Assembly: GCA_033002965.1 (NCBI GenBank)
Contig: JAURVB010014795.1
Location: 1 to 64,000 of the forward strand
Reading direction: 5' to 3'
DNA from: Piper betle
Lineage: Eukaryota > Streptophyta > Magnoliopsida > Piperales > Piperaceae
Length of the DNA: 64,000 nucleotides
Both the position numbers and the translations under genes were made by a program. The notes under the pieces are model-generated. The model was not told where the DNA came from. It searched no databases and saw only the letters and a program-made list of their open reading frames with translations. This document shows positions 45,119 to 56,748 of this stretch, in pieces; within the stretch, counting starts at the first letter, position 1, and each line of letters opens with the position of its first letter.

Positions 45119-47914
45119 TCAGATCTCTCTTGTTGAGTTGTATTCATCAGCATCTAAAGTTTCTTCTGAGTACACCCTCTGCAATCCCCACGTTCTTCTT
45201 GGTATTACCATCTCAAACTCACGTTCACCTCTTAGCAACTCTATAACCTGCCCAAAGATGACCAAAAGCTCTTCAGAAAAAAAACATATCATTCTTTCAC
45301 CGGTTATCAAAAATGATAAAAAATATAAATCATAAACTAGGATCCACGTAATTATAAATGCTTAAACATTCACACAAATAATTATAAATGTGTACATGTC
45401 TCATTCTAGGCCGCAAAATTGAGGAATGTCGAATGCAGGCCAAGGCCATGTCGAGTACATAATTCATCTCTAAGTGATTGTATTCTTCTTTAAGTGAGTT
45501 GGTTTAGTTGGGATTTCTCTAACAAAGGCTTTGCCAGCAAGGAATTTTCCTTTTGTCAATTTCCAGCTGCTCAAGCAAGAAATTTCCATTATAGAGTTGG
45601 AAGATGCAAAACAGTATATATATAAATACAAACATACCCACGTTACTAGGCTCCTTCGAGAAGAATCAATAGCAACGCCCAGTTATGAGCTCCAAGAGGA
45701 CAACTCCAAATGCATTAACATCAGTTTTTTCATCAACTATGCCATGAAGCAAGCACTCTGGAGCAATATATCTGCAATAGACAGACATTAATATTATTCA
45801 GTGGAACACTTGTTTATATAGAATCATTGATGTACATGAACATATATATACCTACTCACCCAAATGTTCCTTCAAACTTGGAGACTGTGTGATGAGTCAA
45901 CTGATCTGGTAATTATTTAGCCAGCCCAAAATCACATATCTGGAAGAATAGTCAGCCATATTATCTACAAGAGAGTAGGGATATTCATAACTTGATTAAT
46001 CGAACTTCATTTGGTTTGTAACTCAATAAAAATTTGTCTCGAAGTTTGGCTCGAACTTTTGAAGAGAACTTGGACTTGTGACTATTATTGTATGAAAAAT
46101 AGATTTTTGTGAATATTTTACATGGAACTTTCTTAATTAAAGACAATTTTTAAAAATTAATAGTAGATTATGGGATAATTTTAGAACACCTCAGCCTTTT
46201 ATCGACTTATGCAGTTCAAATGGATTAATAAATAGTCTTAAGTATCGTACTTTACCGGCCACTTCGATCCACAATGTGTGTCATCGTACTCTTCAACTCA
46301 TTTTAATCTGTTGCCAGTTTTTAAATCCAATACATCTCAAAATTCATTTTTAGTTGAAAACCATCGTATTTTAACCTGTATTTAATAAAACATTGACAGT
46401 AAAAAACACCTTTAATGTCTATTTATAATAATTTTAATACCCAATTGAATCCAATATATCATGCACCTGCTATAAATCTGAGTTGGTGACCGATAGCAGA
46501 TTTAAAATTTTGGATTAATACGTTAAATTAAAAAAATAGATTTTGAAACCAGATAAAATAATAGTCAAGAAGCACCTGAGGTTCAAAGTCATCAGTAAGC
46601 AAGATATTCCCAGCCTTGATATCTCTATGAATAATCCGTCTGGGGCATCTCTCATGGAGGTAGTGCAGACCTTCGGCCGTGCCTAGAGCAATTTTATATC
46701 TGGTGTTCCAATCGAGCTTTTCCCTTGAACCTAAAAGCCATGATCAAAAGATGTAAGTTGATGGAAAATCTGAGACACCCAGATGTGAATTTGCCTTGAA
46801 CAACGAAAAAATTTTGCATACTAGTTAGTAGCTCGGCTAAGCTTCCATGTGAAGATAATTGAAGCACAAGGTGCATCCCTTCCTGCACACCACATCCAAT
46901 CAACTTAGAAGCATGGGGGTGATTAACATGAACTATGATCCCTAGCTCAGACGAGAAATCATGGGTCATCTCCTCATTCGTTCCCTTGGTAAGTCGTTTA
47001 ATGGCCACATACTTCCCATCTTGCAACCTTCCTTTGTAAACTTCTGCATGCCCCCCTTGCCTATAATGTTCTCTGTGCAAAAAATACATCAACCATGTTT
47101 GATTCTTATTGCAACTTTTCTAGTTTGAGATGTTAATATATGATGCCACTAACTGGGGTTGAAGTTGTTTGTAGCTTCTTTGAGCTCGCCAATGGAGAAG
47201 TTCTTCCAAGAAGGCTTGATGAAACAGAGGAATTCTGGGTCTGCTGGGGCATTAGCTGTTCCTGGGCTTCTTCCCTCTCTGCTACTTCTGAACTTCCTGG
47301 ATTGAGTAGGCACAGACACAGGTGGAATGGTGGGAAGCCGTTTCAGAGATTTCTTTTTCAACAATTGCAAGAACCGTCTGCCTTGTGAATGGGCGTGCAT
47401 TGGGCTTGTTGAAGCTTCGGAGCATGATGTCTCCAACACCTCTGTTGCAACGTCTCTGCTCTTTATGCAATCTTTGAGGACAGCTCTTGGGGACGGTTCT
47501 GCTCCAAACTTGTCTCCATCCAAGGTTCTCAAATCTGAATCAGACATGTCAAAACAAGAAAAAATGATCAAATGGGTCACTCTGAAAATTAAAAAAATTG
47601 AGCATATTGAACTTTTGAAGACAACCTTGAGCAGAAACAGATTTAGACGACAAACGTGGATGCTTCTCGTTGAGCAAACATGCCTTGCCTCTTTTCCCAT
47701 AATTTGTACGATTGAAATTTTGCCTACACATACATATTCTGCTCTTGAATTATTCTCACATCAAGCCAAGAAAAACAGAATAATCACATTCTATCTATAA
47801 GATTGAAGCAATCAACAAATAAAAATAACATATAATTTAAATACGCGGGAAGTTGCAGAAGGAAGAGGAATACCGTTGAGGTGAAGCGAGGGAAGATCGT
47901 CCAAAATCGTCCAT
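45119..47914 (-). pseudogene. receptor-like cytoplasmic kinase (RLCK VI, RBK1/RBK2-like), nine exons with several lesions
   Basis: Family role: Ser/Thr kinases that bind ROP GTPases and act in polarity and defence. Exons, minus strand: 47874-47914, 47626-47723, 47154-47534, 46822-47072, 46576-46730, 45860-45939, 45638-45771, about 45423-45541, and 45119 to about 45252. Domains: basic N-terminus; SWKNFSIGELKEATNNF before the kinase; glycine loop IIGKGG/HAEVYKG; VAIKRL lysine; [20 protein letters not shown] motif; last exon ending EEYNSTREI-like. Lesions: a 1-nt loss in the glycine loop G-run (47051-47056), a TAA after DFGLAK (45913-45915), a frameshift after LELITGR in exon 7 and a lost AG acceptor before AKPLLEK. 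Splice sites elsewhere are good and phases fit. Probably a recent pseudogene; the homopolymer lesion alone could be an assembly error, the others less easily. Confidence 0.85.
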
Positions 47915-48460
47915 GCTCAAACCAGAACAAGAACTGATTTACAAGAGAAGAAATTTGATTGCTGGGAAACGAGATTGGAGTCCATGGATCGACATTAACC
48001 TGAACGCGTGTGATTGTGTGATTGCATGGGATGCATGGGCAATGGGGATAAAGAGTTCTTGACTCATGAGGGAGTGCATGATTGGCAGGATAGCCAACCG
48101 TATATGAAGGCTAATCCTTCGGATTAATGGAGGTCTTGTGGAGATTGAAAGCTTTGGTGTTTGTGTTGTGAAAACGGGGTAATTTTCACCAAAGATAATT
48201 AATTCACTTTGAGAACTATTACCTAGATGACTAGCGTAAAAACTATTGTACTAAAAATTACCCCAAAATAAAATTCCCAAGAAAGTGTGGTGGGACATAC
48301 AGTCCACTTAAAAACCAACTCCTACAAAGAATTTTATCAAGTAATTTAAATAACACAATAATTAATAATTATATCCGACAATAGCTATTAAATAGACATA
48401 AAAAGAACAAAAAGAATACCGGAATTTAACGAGGCTTACGTCCTCAGACACTACAAAAAT
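47915..48460. other. kinase upstream region and a possible copia LTR remnant
   Basis: The first 100-150 bp form the former promoter and leader of the kinase gene. The part before the copia pol (about 48180-48460) ends with GGAATTTAACGAGGC and CGTCCTCAGACAC, phrases typical of minus-oriented copia LTRs. It looks like the end of a different element cut by the junction at about 48461. No partner copy is in the window. Confidence 0.4.
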
Positions 48461-51400
48461 AAAGGGCATTGGAAGAAAGATTGTCCCAAGCTGAAAAATA
48501 AAGGCAAATCTGATAAGGAAAAAGCTGCTGCAAATGTTGCTGAGTGTGATGATGCAGACTCAGACCTTTCAATTGCTGCATCAACTAGTAATTCTAGTGC
48601 ATGGTTGCTAGATTCTGCTTGTAGCCATCATATGACGCCCAATCGAGAATGGTTCTTTGATTTTAAAGAACTAAAGGGTGGAATTGTTTACACAGCAAAT
48701 AATGCCCCTCTTGTCACATATGGAGTTGGTTCAATTCACTTGAGGAATCATGATGGATCAACCAGAATCTTAACTGGGGTTCATTATGTGCCAGATTTGA
48801 TGAAGAATCTCATCTCTGTGGGAACCTTAGAGTCAAAAGGTTTCGAAGTAAGGGTGAAAGATGGGATAATGAGGATCATCTCTGGTGCACTTGTGATAAT
48901 GAAGGGGATCCGAAGAAGAAACAATGTGTATTACTTTATGGGTAGTACAATTGTTGGGGAAGCAGCAGCGACAGCAACTCCTACTGATGATCAGGAGTCA
49001 GAAGTAACTAGGTTATGGCATATGCTCTTGGGGCATGCTGGAGAAAAAGGTTATAGATCAAGGATTATTAAAAGGAGTTCGGGCTTGCAAAATAGATTTT
49101 TGCGAGCATTGTATCAAAGGGAAGAAAACAAGGGTGAAATTTGGAACAGCAATCCATGATACTGAGGGTATTTTGGATTATGTTCACTCAGATGTGTGGG
49201 GGTCTTCCAAGACAACTTCGTTGGGAGGTAAACGCTATTATGTTTCCCTTGTTGATGATTTTTCCGGAGAGTTTGGGTATATACGATGAAGACGAAGGAT
49301 GAAGTGTTGGGAATTTTCCTGAAATGAAAAAAGATGGTGGAGACTCAAACAGGCAGAAGAGTTAAACGTCTTCGTTCAGACAATGGTGGAGAATTCAAAA
49401 ATAATCCATTTCAAAAGGACTGTGAAGATGAAGGTATTGTCAGGTATTGTCAGACACTTTACTATCAGAAATACACCACAACAGAATGGGGTGGCAGAGC
49501 GAATAAATCGAACTTTGCTGGAGAAAGTTCGGTGTATGTTGTCCAATGCTGGGTTGGGCAAAGAATTTTGGGCTGAGGCTTTGGTATATGCTTGTTACCT
49601 TATTAATCGTTTACCATCTACTGCTATTGGTGGTAAAACTCCATTGGAGAAATGGTCTGGAAAGCCTGCTACAGATTATAATTCCTTACATGTGTTTGGT
49701 TCCACTGCATATTACCGGGTTAAGGAATCAAAGCTGGATCTAAGAGCAAAGAAGGCAATATTTATAGGGATCACCTCTGGTGTGAAAGGCTATCGTCTTT
49801 GGTGTCCAGAAACAAAGAAAGTAATCTTCAGCAGGGATGTTACCTTTGATGAATCTACTATGTTGAGAAAGGTAACTTCTGAAAATATGAAGCAAACAGA
49901 TGGTACTGCCAAACAGGTGGAGATTGATGGCAACAGAATGGTCCCAGTAGATACAGAAACTGATGATGACTCTCCTGTAGTAGAAGAAGAGTCAAATGAA
50001 GAAGAGGTTCAGACCCAAGAACCTCCACATCAACATGAATTAATTGCACAAAGAAAGGGAAAGATAACCATTAGAAAACCTGCCCGCTATGCTGATATGA
50101 ACTCTTCTACAGCACCAATTGCAACTGATGATGTTCCTGCCACTTATAATGAAGCAGTTCAAAGTTCAGAACAAGAAAAGTGGAGGATTGCCATGAAAGA
50201 AGAAATGCAGTCCCTTCAAAAGAATCAGACATGGAAACTAGCTAGTCTTCTGAAGGGAAAGAAGGCAATTGGGTGCAAATGGGTATATGCAAAGAAAGAT
50301 GGATTTCCTAACAAGGATAATGTTCACTACAAAGCAAGATTGGTGGCTAAAGGCTACGCTCAAAAGGAGGTAGTTTATTATAATGAAGTATTTTCTCCAG
50401 TTGTAAAGCATTCCTCCATTAGAATTTTATTGGCTTTGGTGGCACAATTGGATTTAGAACTAGTTCAGATGGATGTAAAAATAGCATTTTTACATGGAGA
50501 CTTGGAAGAGGAAATCTATATGTCTCAGCCAAATGGATTCAAAGTTGATGGAAAAGAAAAGATGGTGTGCAAATTGGACAAATCGCTATATGGATTGAAG
50601 CAATCTCCGAGGCAGTGGTACAAGCGATTTGACAAGTTCATGATAGGGCAGAAGTACTCAAGGAGAAAATATGATCACTGTGTATACTTGCGCAAGCTAA
50701 AAGATGGATCCTATATATATCTTCTTCTTTATGTTGATGATATGCTGATAGCTTCCAAGAGTCAAACAGAAATAGAGAAGTTAAAGACTCAATTGAATAG
50801 GGAGTTTGAAATGAAAGATCTTGGTGAAGCAAAGAAGATTCTCGGCGTGGAGATATCTAGAGACAGGAAATTGGGGAGGCTTTGTTTGTCTCAGAAAGAA
50901 TATCTGAGGAAGGTACTAAAACGTTTTGGCATAAATGAGAAGTCAAAACCAGTTAGTACACCACTTGCTCCTCATTTCAAGCTTAGTGCTTCCATGTCAC
51001 CAAAGAATGATGCAGAACGGGAATACATGGCAAAAGTACTGTATGCAAGTGCTATTGGTAGCTTGATGTATGCAATGGTTTGTTCAAGGCCCGATATTTC
51101 ACAGGCAGTTGGGGTTGTGAGCAGGTATATGCATGATCCTGAAAAGGAGCATTGGCAAGCTATGAAATGGATTCTACGGTATATTCTAGATACCTTAGAT
51201 GTTGGATTAGTATTTCAGCAGGATGATAAGAATGGTCAGTATGTAATCGTAATTGGGTATTGTGACTCTGACTACGCTGGTGATTTGGACAAGCGACGAT
51301 CAACTACTGGCTATGTGTTTACTTTTGCAAAAGCACCAGTCAGTTGAAAGTCCACCTTACAGTCAACAGTGAGTTGGAAGTCCACCTTACAGTCAACAGT

Positions 51401-51689
51401 GGCTTTGTCTACTACGGAGGCAGAGTACATGGCAATTACAGAGGCTGTAAAAGAAGCAATTTGGCTTCAAGGGTTGCTCGGTGAACTGGGAATAGAACAA
51501 AAGCATATCAAAGTGCATTGTGACAGTCAGAGTGCTATTCATTTAGCAAAGAATCAAGTTTACCATGCAAGGACGAAGCACATCAATGTTCGATATCATT
51601 TTATACGAGAGATTCTAAAAGAAAGTGGAGTCATAATCCAGAAGATTCCGACCACTGAGAACCCAGATTCCAAGAAAGTGGAGTCATAA
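48461..51689 (+). pseudogene. Tnt1-like Ty1/copia pol, truncated at gag, frames broken
   Basis: It starts inside the gag zinc knuckle (KGHWKKDCPKLK), so the 5' LTR and most of gag are absent. Protease has LDSACSHHM; integrase has LWHMLLGHAGEKG, CKIDFCEHC, HSDVWG, RSDNGGEF and AERINRTLLEK. Reverse transcriptase (about 50260-51000) has QMDVKIAFLHGDL and catalytic LLYVDDML. RNase H has SDYAGDLDKRRSTTGY and ALSTTEAEYMA, ending TKHINVRYHFIRE. Breaks: a frameshift near 49040, stops at about 49287 and 49325, a 10-bp tandem duplication at 49433-49452 and a 30-bp tandem duplication at 51344-51403 with a stop. The reverse transcriptase itself is one open frame of 654 codons (49383-51347), so decay is recent. 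Confidence 0.92.
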
Positions 51690-51869
51690 TCCAGAAGATT
51701 ACGACCACTGAGAACCCAGATTCCAACCACTAAGAACCCTGCTGTAGATTCCGACCACTGAGAACCTGCTGACAATAGTAGTAATTGCGGCTAAGTTTCT
51801 ATATCGTTACAAATTGAAAGATGGAGTTTGCGAAAGTTGGATTTGTGAGAGAATTGTATGGGATTTTGT

Positions 51870-51882
51870 CAAGGTGGAGAAT
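51870..51882 (+). promoter_or_regulatory. polypurine tract of the Tnt1-like copia element
   Basis: AAGGTGGAGAAT lies directly before the LTR start TGTTGTATGCC at 51883, the usual place of the plus-strand priming site. It supports plus orientation of the element. Confidence 0.75.
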
Positions 51883-52218
51883 TGTTGTATGCCAAAATCA
51901 ATTTTCTTTATTTTCTCGACAAAGTTTTGTGGGTTTGGGAGGAGTCCTCTTCCTATAAATAAGGGTCCTCCCCTTTGGTTTTTGACATCCCAAAATTGTC
52001 ATCCTTCTTTCTTTGGTAAATTGTTTACTTTCTCTCCTTTTGTAATATTTCTTTGATTATTGAAATATTATTAAAAGGAGAAAGAAAACAATTTACCAAA
52101 GAAAGAAGATGACAATTTTGAGATGTTAAGAACCAAAGGGAGGAGCCTTATTTGTAGGAAGATGACTCCTCCCAAACCCTAAAACTTTAGATATGGGATT
52201 TGATTTTGGCATACAACA
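51883..52218. repeat. palindromic LTR: truncated 3' LTR joined to its own inverted copy
   Basis: From 51883 the sequence reads as an LTR start (TGTTGTATGCCAAAATCAA), including a CCTATAAATAAGG promoter block. At about 52050 it turns into the reverse complement of itself and ends GGCATACAACA at 52218. The arms of about 165 bp differ by scattered substitutions. The turning point is AT-rich (AATATTTCTTTGATTATTGAAATATT). A normal LTR would continue into U5 instead. The structure parallels the inverted LTR ends at 34300-35990. Confidence 0.85.
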
Positions 52219-53185
52219 GTTTGTACATGGAATATACTTGTCAAAGTATGGCTGTCTATGTGATTGAGAATAGTATTTTGTGGAGGGTGGTTTGTTCTTT
52301 GTTCTTTAATTTGTTATGTGTCGTCCTAGAAACGCTGCTACTTGTTTGTGAGATTTTTTATCGTGTAAGCTATGCACCCAAGTTTGATAAATTAAGATGT
52401 TTGAGAATTGACATACCATTTTGATATTATAATGGTTATTAGCTAGAATATATATATATATATATATATTAGTGTACAAAAATGCCAATGGCTGATAAAG
52501 CTCAAGCGTACAAGTTTCCAATTGATTCGCACAAGCAGAAGAATTGGGTATTTTTGTGGTCAAGTAAACATGCATTAGAAGCTAGAACAAGATGGGAAAG
52601 GAGCTTCATAATTTATCCCCACCCATGCCAAGTTGGTATTATGGCTGGCTGCTTCTGCTGATAAGTGATGCCATCCATGAACATGATCTTGAATTGTGTA
52701 GAGCAGAGGTGGGACAAGGTCTGTTGCTTCGTCATATTTACCTTGTCTTCTTGAACATGATCATGGACTCATTGCAGCGTAATGACAAAGCTCTAGCAAA
52801 GTTGGGATAATGCAAATTATGAAGTTGGGCCCTGTATGTCCCCATTATTTGTTGGAATTCATTTCTAACTTTTGAGTGACATAGGAACTGTTGTTGGGTC
52901 TCTATGTAACATTAACAATTTATTTCATTTGTACTACTAATTCTTATTTACAGTGTGCCATTGAAAAATCTCAACTCACTTCCAAAACCCAGAAAAAATC
53001 TGCACAAGGATCATGCATAAAACACCCACCGCACAAAAACGATTTTCATCATCATATACTTTCGCATTTGTGTGCAGACATTACAGCAAAAGCTTATTAG
53101 CATAGACTGAAGAGCTCTGGATGGAAAAAAGATCAGATTCCAGAACAAACCAAAGTGAGCTAAAGTGAAATCAATTGGTGATCTT
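52219..53185. other. intergenic between the copia LTR and the At4g15545-like gene
   Basis: Contains a TA microsatellite (52447-52471). The last few hundred bases are likely the 3' untranslated region of the minus-strand gene ending at 53186. A 72-codon frame at 52592-52810 has no known relatives. Confidence 0.45.
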
Positions 53186-55804
53186 TTACTGATGGTTACG
53201 GCTGATCAAACCTTCAAATATGGTGTACAAATCCTTGTTATCACGCCCAAAAATTTCCTCTGCTTTTCTCAGTGTCTCCTGCACACGGTAAATAAATACT
53301 GATTGAGTGGGGAAAACCATGAAAAGCTTAAAGATCATGACAAGAGCAAACACTTCACCTCTTTGGTTTGTTTGTGTGAGTTCAATTCCTTGACATTGGC
53401 TAGAAAGGAACCAAACTGCTCATATGATAGGCGAGTCCTACAAAACGCATGTTGCTAGATCAGAGCAGATTAATTGAACTAGCTAGTACATGATTGTACG
53501 ATAAATGATCTGTGAGACAGACCTGACTTGACGAAAGAACTCTTTTCCATCAACTTTACTACGCCCTGCAACAGCCAAATTCAAAAGGTTGATTAGCAAA
53601 AGAAATCAAATACGCCATTTTAGGCAACAAGCTCAGTTTTAGATTCAAGTCTATATCATTCAATATTTGTTCACACAAGTTAGACCCACAAAAACTTGCA
53701 TGAAAGAGAAGAAGATCTCGATATTACTATGACTTTCGCTCAATTGTAACACTAACCTGCTTGGGACGACCCCGACTCCAGAGAACCAGATAATGAACCG
53801 TGATGGCTTGAATTAATGGATGATAATATAGCTGCTCTTTCATCAAGCCCACTCCTTGACATTGAGAGGGATACAGAGTAGCGCCTAGTTGGGGATACAG
53901 ATGTAGAATGCCTTCGAGGTGAATCAGGAGGTGTAAGCCTAGGAGTATCACCTCTTCTTGCTGCCAGTAAAGGTATTTGTGGTATGCTAGGCTTTGAAAC
54001 TGCCACTGTATGACATGACATAAAAAGTTCTAATGTGAAGATTGTCTTTGAATCAATTAGGCCCACACAAACTAAACAACACTTAGATGCATATTTTTTC
54101 TTGTTTTCAGTAACATTTTGCATGCATGTTCATCATACAAACATACGGAAACATCTATAGAAGGTGAGATGATACAGTCAGACAATGGAATCCATGGTCT
54201 TTTTAGACAATAGGCGACCCAGTGAGAGAGGTCATATTTGGTTTGAAAATATTAGAAGTAAGAAAGGGAAAACAGTCACTTATTTTTTAAAGCAATACTA
54301 TTTGTTAGAAATTCAATGCAAAATGGTAATACCATCTTTCTCCATGGAACCTCCATCTTCAGAAAGTGAACTATCTGTCTCTGATAATTGGGGCTGTGCC
54401 AAAGGTATTTTCAATTGAGGTATGGCCGTTGTGTTACCTGTTAAGGTAGCTTTTTCAGTAGAAATGGCACGAAAGATTAAACAAGGATGTGGAGATATAA
54501 GCAGCAACCATATGTAAGGATGAATCCTTGGTATATCCATAAAAGATTATGGCATTGAATTGTAGAACACCTGTATTAAATTGTCTAGATGAATAATTGG
54601 AGTTTGAAACTTGATTTGCAGCTGTTTGGGAAGCTCCTGCTTGCTGCACAAGATCACCGAGTTAAATTACTCTGTGTGTATGCAAAAAGGAAAGCGTTTG
54701 AGCGAATAAGGTACATGAATAGCTTACTGGGTTTTCCTCCTCTTCTTGGAGCGACTGCATGAGGGTCTTTTTGAAGACCTCCAACTACAAAATCATAGTA
54801 GCAGCATTTTACATGAGAAACAACAGTAGCACATTATACTAAACGATGCTTGCTTCGATTTTATTAAGTTGCTTGAGGCACATAACAAATAGAGCAACGA
54901 ACAGATAGGAACCTTACATGAAAAGCGCTAAGCATTCAATGTTTAAGTACGATTTTAAAAGAAGAGAAATTCTTCCTTCTCAATGATGCAAACTAAAAGA
55001 AAGCTTTTTATGTGACATCGTTATCAACCCAACGAAAGAATCCAAAGATAAAATGATTCATTTCCACTGATTCCTAGAAGGGAGATAAAGAGCAGCTCCT
55101 TGTTATAGTTGACAGAGCTAAAAAGACAACGAAAGTATGAAACGCAATCCACAGAAATTGTTTTAAATTCTAACAAAATTTCCATCTGGGCCAATCTCAT
55201 ATTCAGCATATCTGCATCCTAATTCTTATACAACTGTTTCTCTCTGTAAAAATTACCATTACAAAATTCGATTCAATTGGCGTCTAGCTTGGTACCAACA
55301 CCAACATTCAACCACCTTAAAGAACAACCCAGTAGAAAGCTCTGCAAAAGTGACACCTTTGAGACATCCCGATTGAGCTTCTTCACAGTGTTGGAGAGGG
55401 TAGCGTTCTCGCTCAACAAGCTCTCCTACACACCAAATCAAGCATCCAATCATCAAAGACAAGACAACCATCTCAGAGAGCCAATTAGCAAGACCCAGTA
55501 CACATACCCTTTCTTCCCCAGCGCGAGCGAGCTTGTCAGTGGCGTCGGAGAGCGCGGCGTCGAGGTCGGCGACCTGCCGGCGGAGGTCTTCAACGAGGTC
55601 CTCCTTCTCGGCGAGCTTGAGGCGGAGCATGGAGGACTCGGACTCGAGCTTGGAGACGCGGGTGGTGAGGGCGATGGAGGTGATCTTGCGGGCGACGTCG
55701 AGCTGCTCGAAGGGATCAGACGGCAGCACCGCCACCACCTCGTCGGTGAGACCGAAGGTGTCCACTCCATAGCTTCCTTCTTCTCCCTCTTCTTGGCCTT
55801 GCAT
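53186..55804 (-). CDS. At4g15545-like coiled-coil protein, nine exons, intact
   Basis: Plant protein family of unknown biochemical function, conserved from N- to C-terminus; usual length about 340 aa, here 354 aa. Exons, minus strand: 55508-55804, 55357-55425, 54728-54784, 54571-54643, 54333-54437, 53757-54005, 53523-53565, 53359-53437, 53186-53278. All introns are GT-AG and the coding total is 1065 nt with consistent phases. N-terminus: VLPSDPFEQLDVARKITSIA (about residues 26-45), then heptad-rich coiled coil to about residue 140. The middle is Ser/Pro-rich with RLTPPDSPRRHS. The C-terminal domain begins KVDGKEFFRQVR and LSYEQFGSFLANVKELNSHK, ending IFGRDNKDLYTIFEGLISRN. Relatives are annotated as uncharacterised or microtubule-binding-like; I do not assign a function. 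No lesion found. Confidence 0.95.
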
Positions 55805-55866
55805 GGTTTTTTTTCTGTGTCTGAGCTTTTACTACAACGCTATCGTATAGATTTATCTGTGTCTTC

Positions 55867-55878
55867 TATATATATATG
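55867..55878 (-). promoter_or_regulatory. TATA-like box of the At4g15545-like gene
   Basis: CATATATATATAG on the minus strand lies about 65 bp upstream of the start codon at 55804, a plausible TATA box with a short leader. Motif and position only. Confidence 0.45.
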
Positions 55879-56708
55879 TATCTAGTTGCGTTTGAAGAGA
55901 AGTTGGAACAGTTGCTATGGTTGGAGTGAGAAAGATTCACCATTTTAATGGCTTGGTATGAGGTGCATGTGTGGTATGGAGGGGAAAGGTGAAGCCTATG
56001 GCTGTGGTTTGGATTAGATTTGAGAGTTCTGAGTCCTTGGGCATTGGTCGATATTGGTGCGCGCTTGTGTTGAGGAAGCATGTGCGGCCATGGTTCAATG
56101 TTTAGTATCTATGTGTTTTACTGTGACAATGGAAAACATATGCCAGGTAGTAATCTGATTGAAATAAAAGAAGCAGCAGAAGAATTATTGATACTGTTTT
56201 TACCAGTTGAACTCTAGCAACTTGAAAGCTCAGTCTAGTATTTATGCTTGATTTAGATTTAATTTAATTGCCTAAATACAAGTTGAGCTAAAGTATTAAG
56301 CGACTTCAAACATCATCTATTTTTCATGAAAAAAATGTTTCAAATTGATTCAGCTTTTTTCCTTTTCTTTTGTTAATGACCAGCTTTTCTACAAGGTGGA
56401 TGGGGTATCCACTCCCTTGAAACTAGGCTTTGACGACTCTTAAAGGAGCACTTTATATTTATCAAGGTGTCATTCAAACGTTTATATCTGTTGTCAGTAC
56501 TACGTTGATTTTATTTTATTTTTTACAGGAAAAACGGTCAAAATACTAAAAAAGAATCCTAATTTTGTATTGACATGACCTTTAAAGTTATCGTGAGTTA
56601 TACTATTATAAAATATATATATATAACCCACAAAATAATTTTAAAAATTACAAAAAATATGTTCAAAATATATATATTTATCAAAATATAATTGGTGGAA
56701 TTTAATTT

Positions 56709-56748
<40 letters not shown>

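Noticed and set aside
47327..47800. 157-codon plus-strand frame
   Set aside because: Antisense shadow of kinase exons 2 and 3.
55277..55885. 202-codon plus-strand frame
   Set aside because: Antisense shadow of exons 1 and 2 of the At4g15545-like gene.
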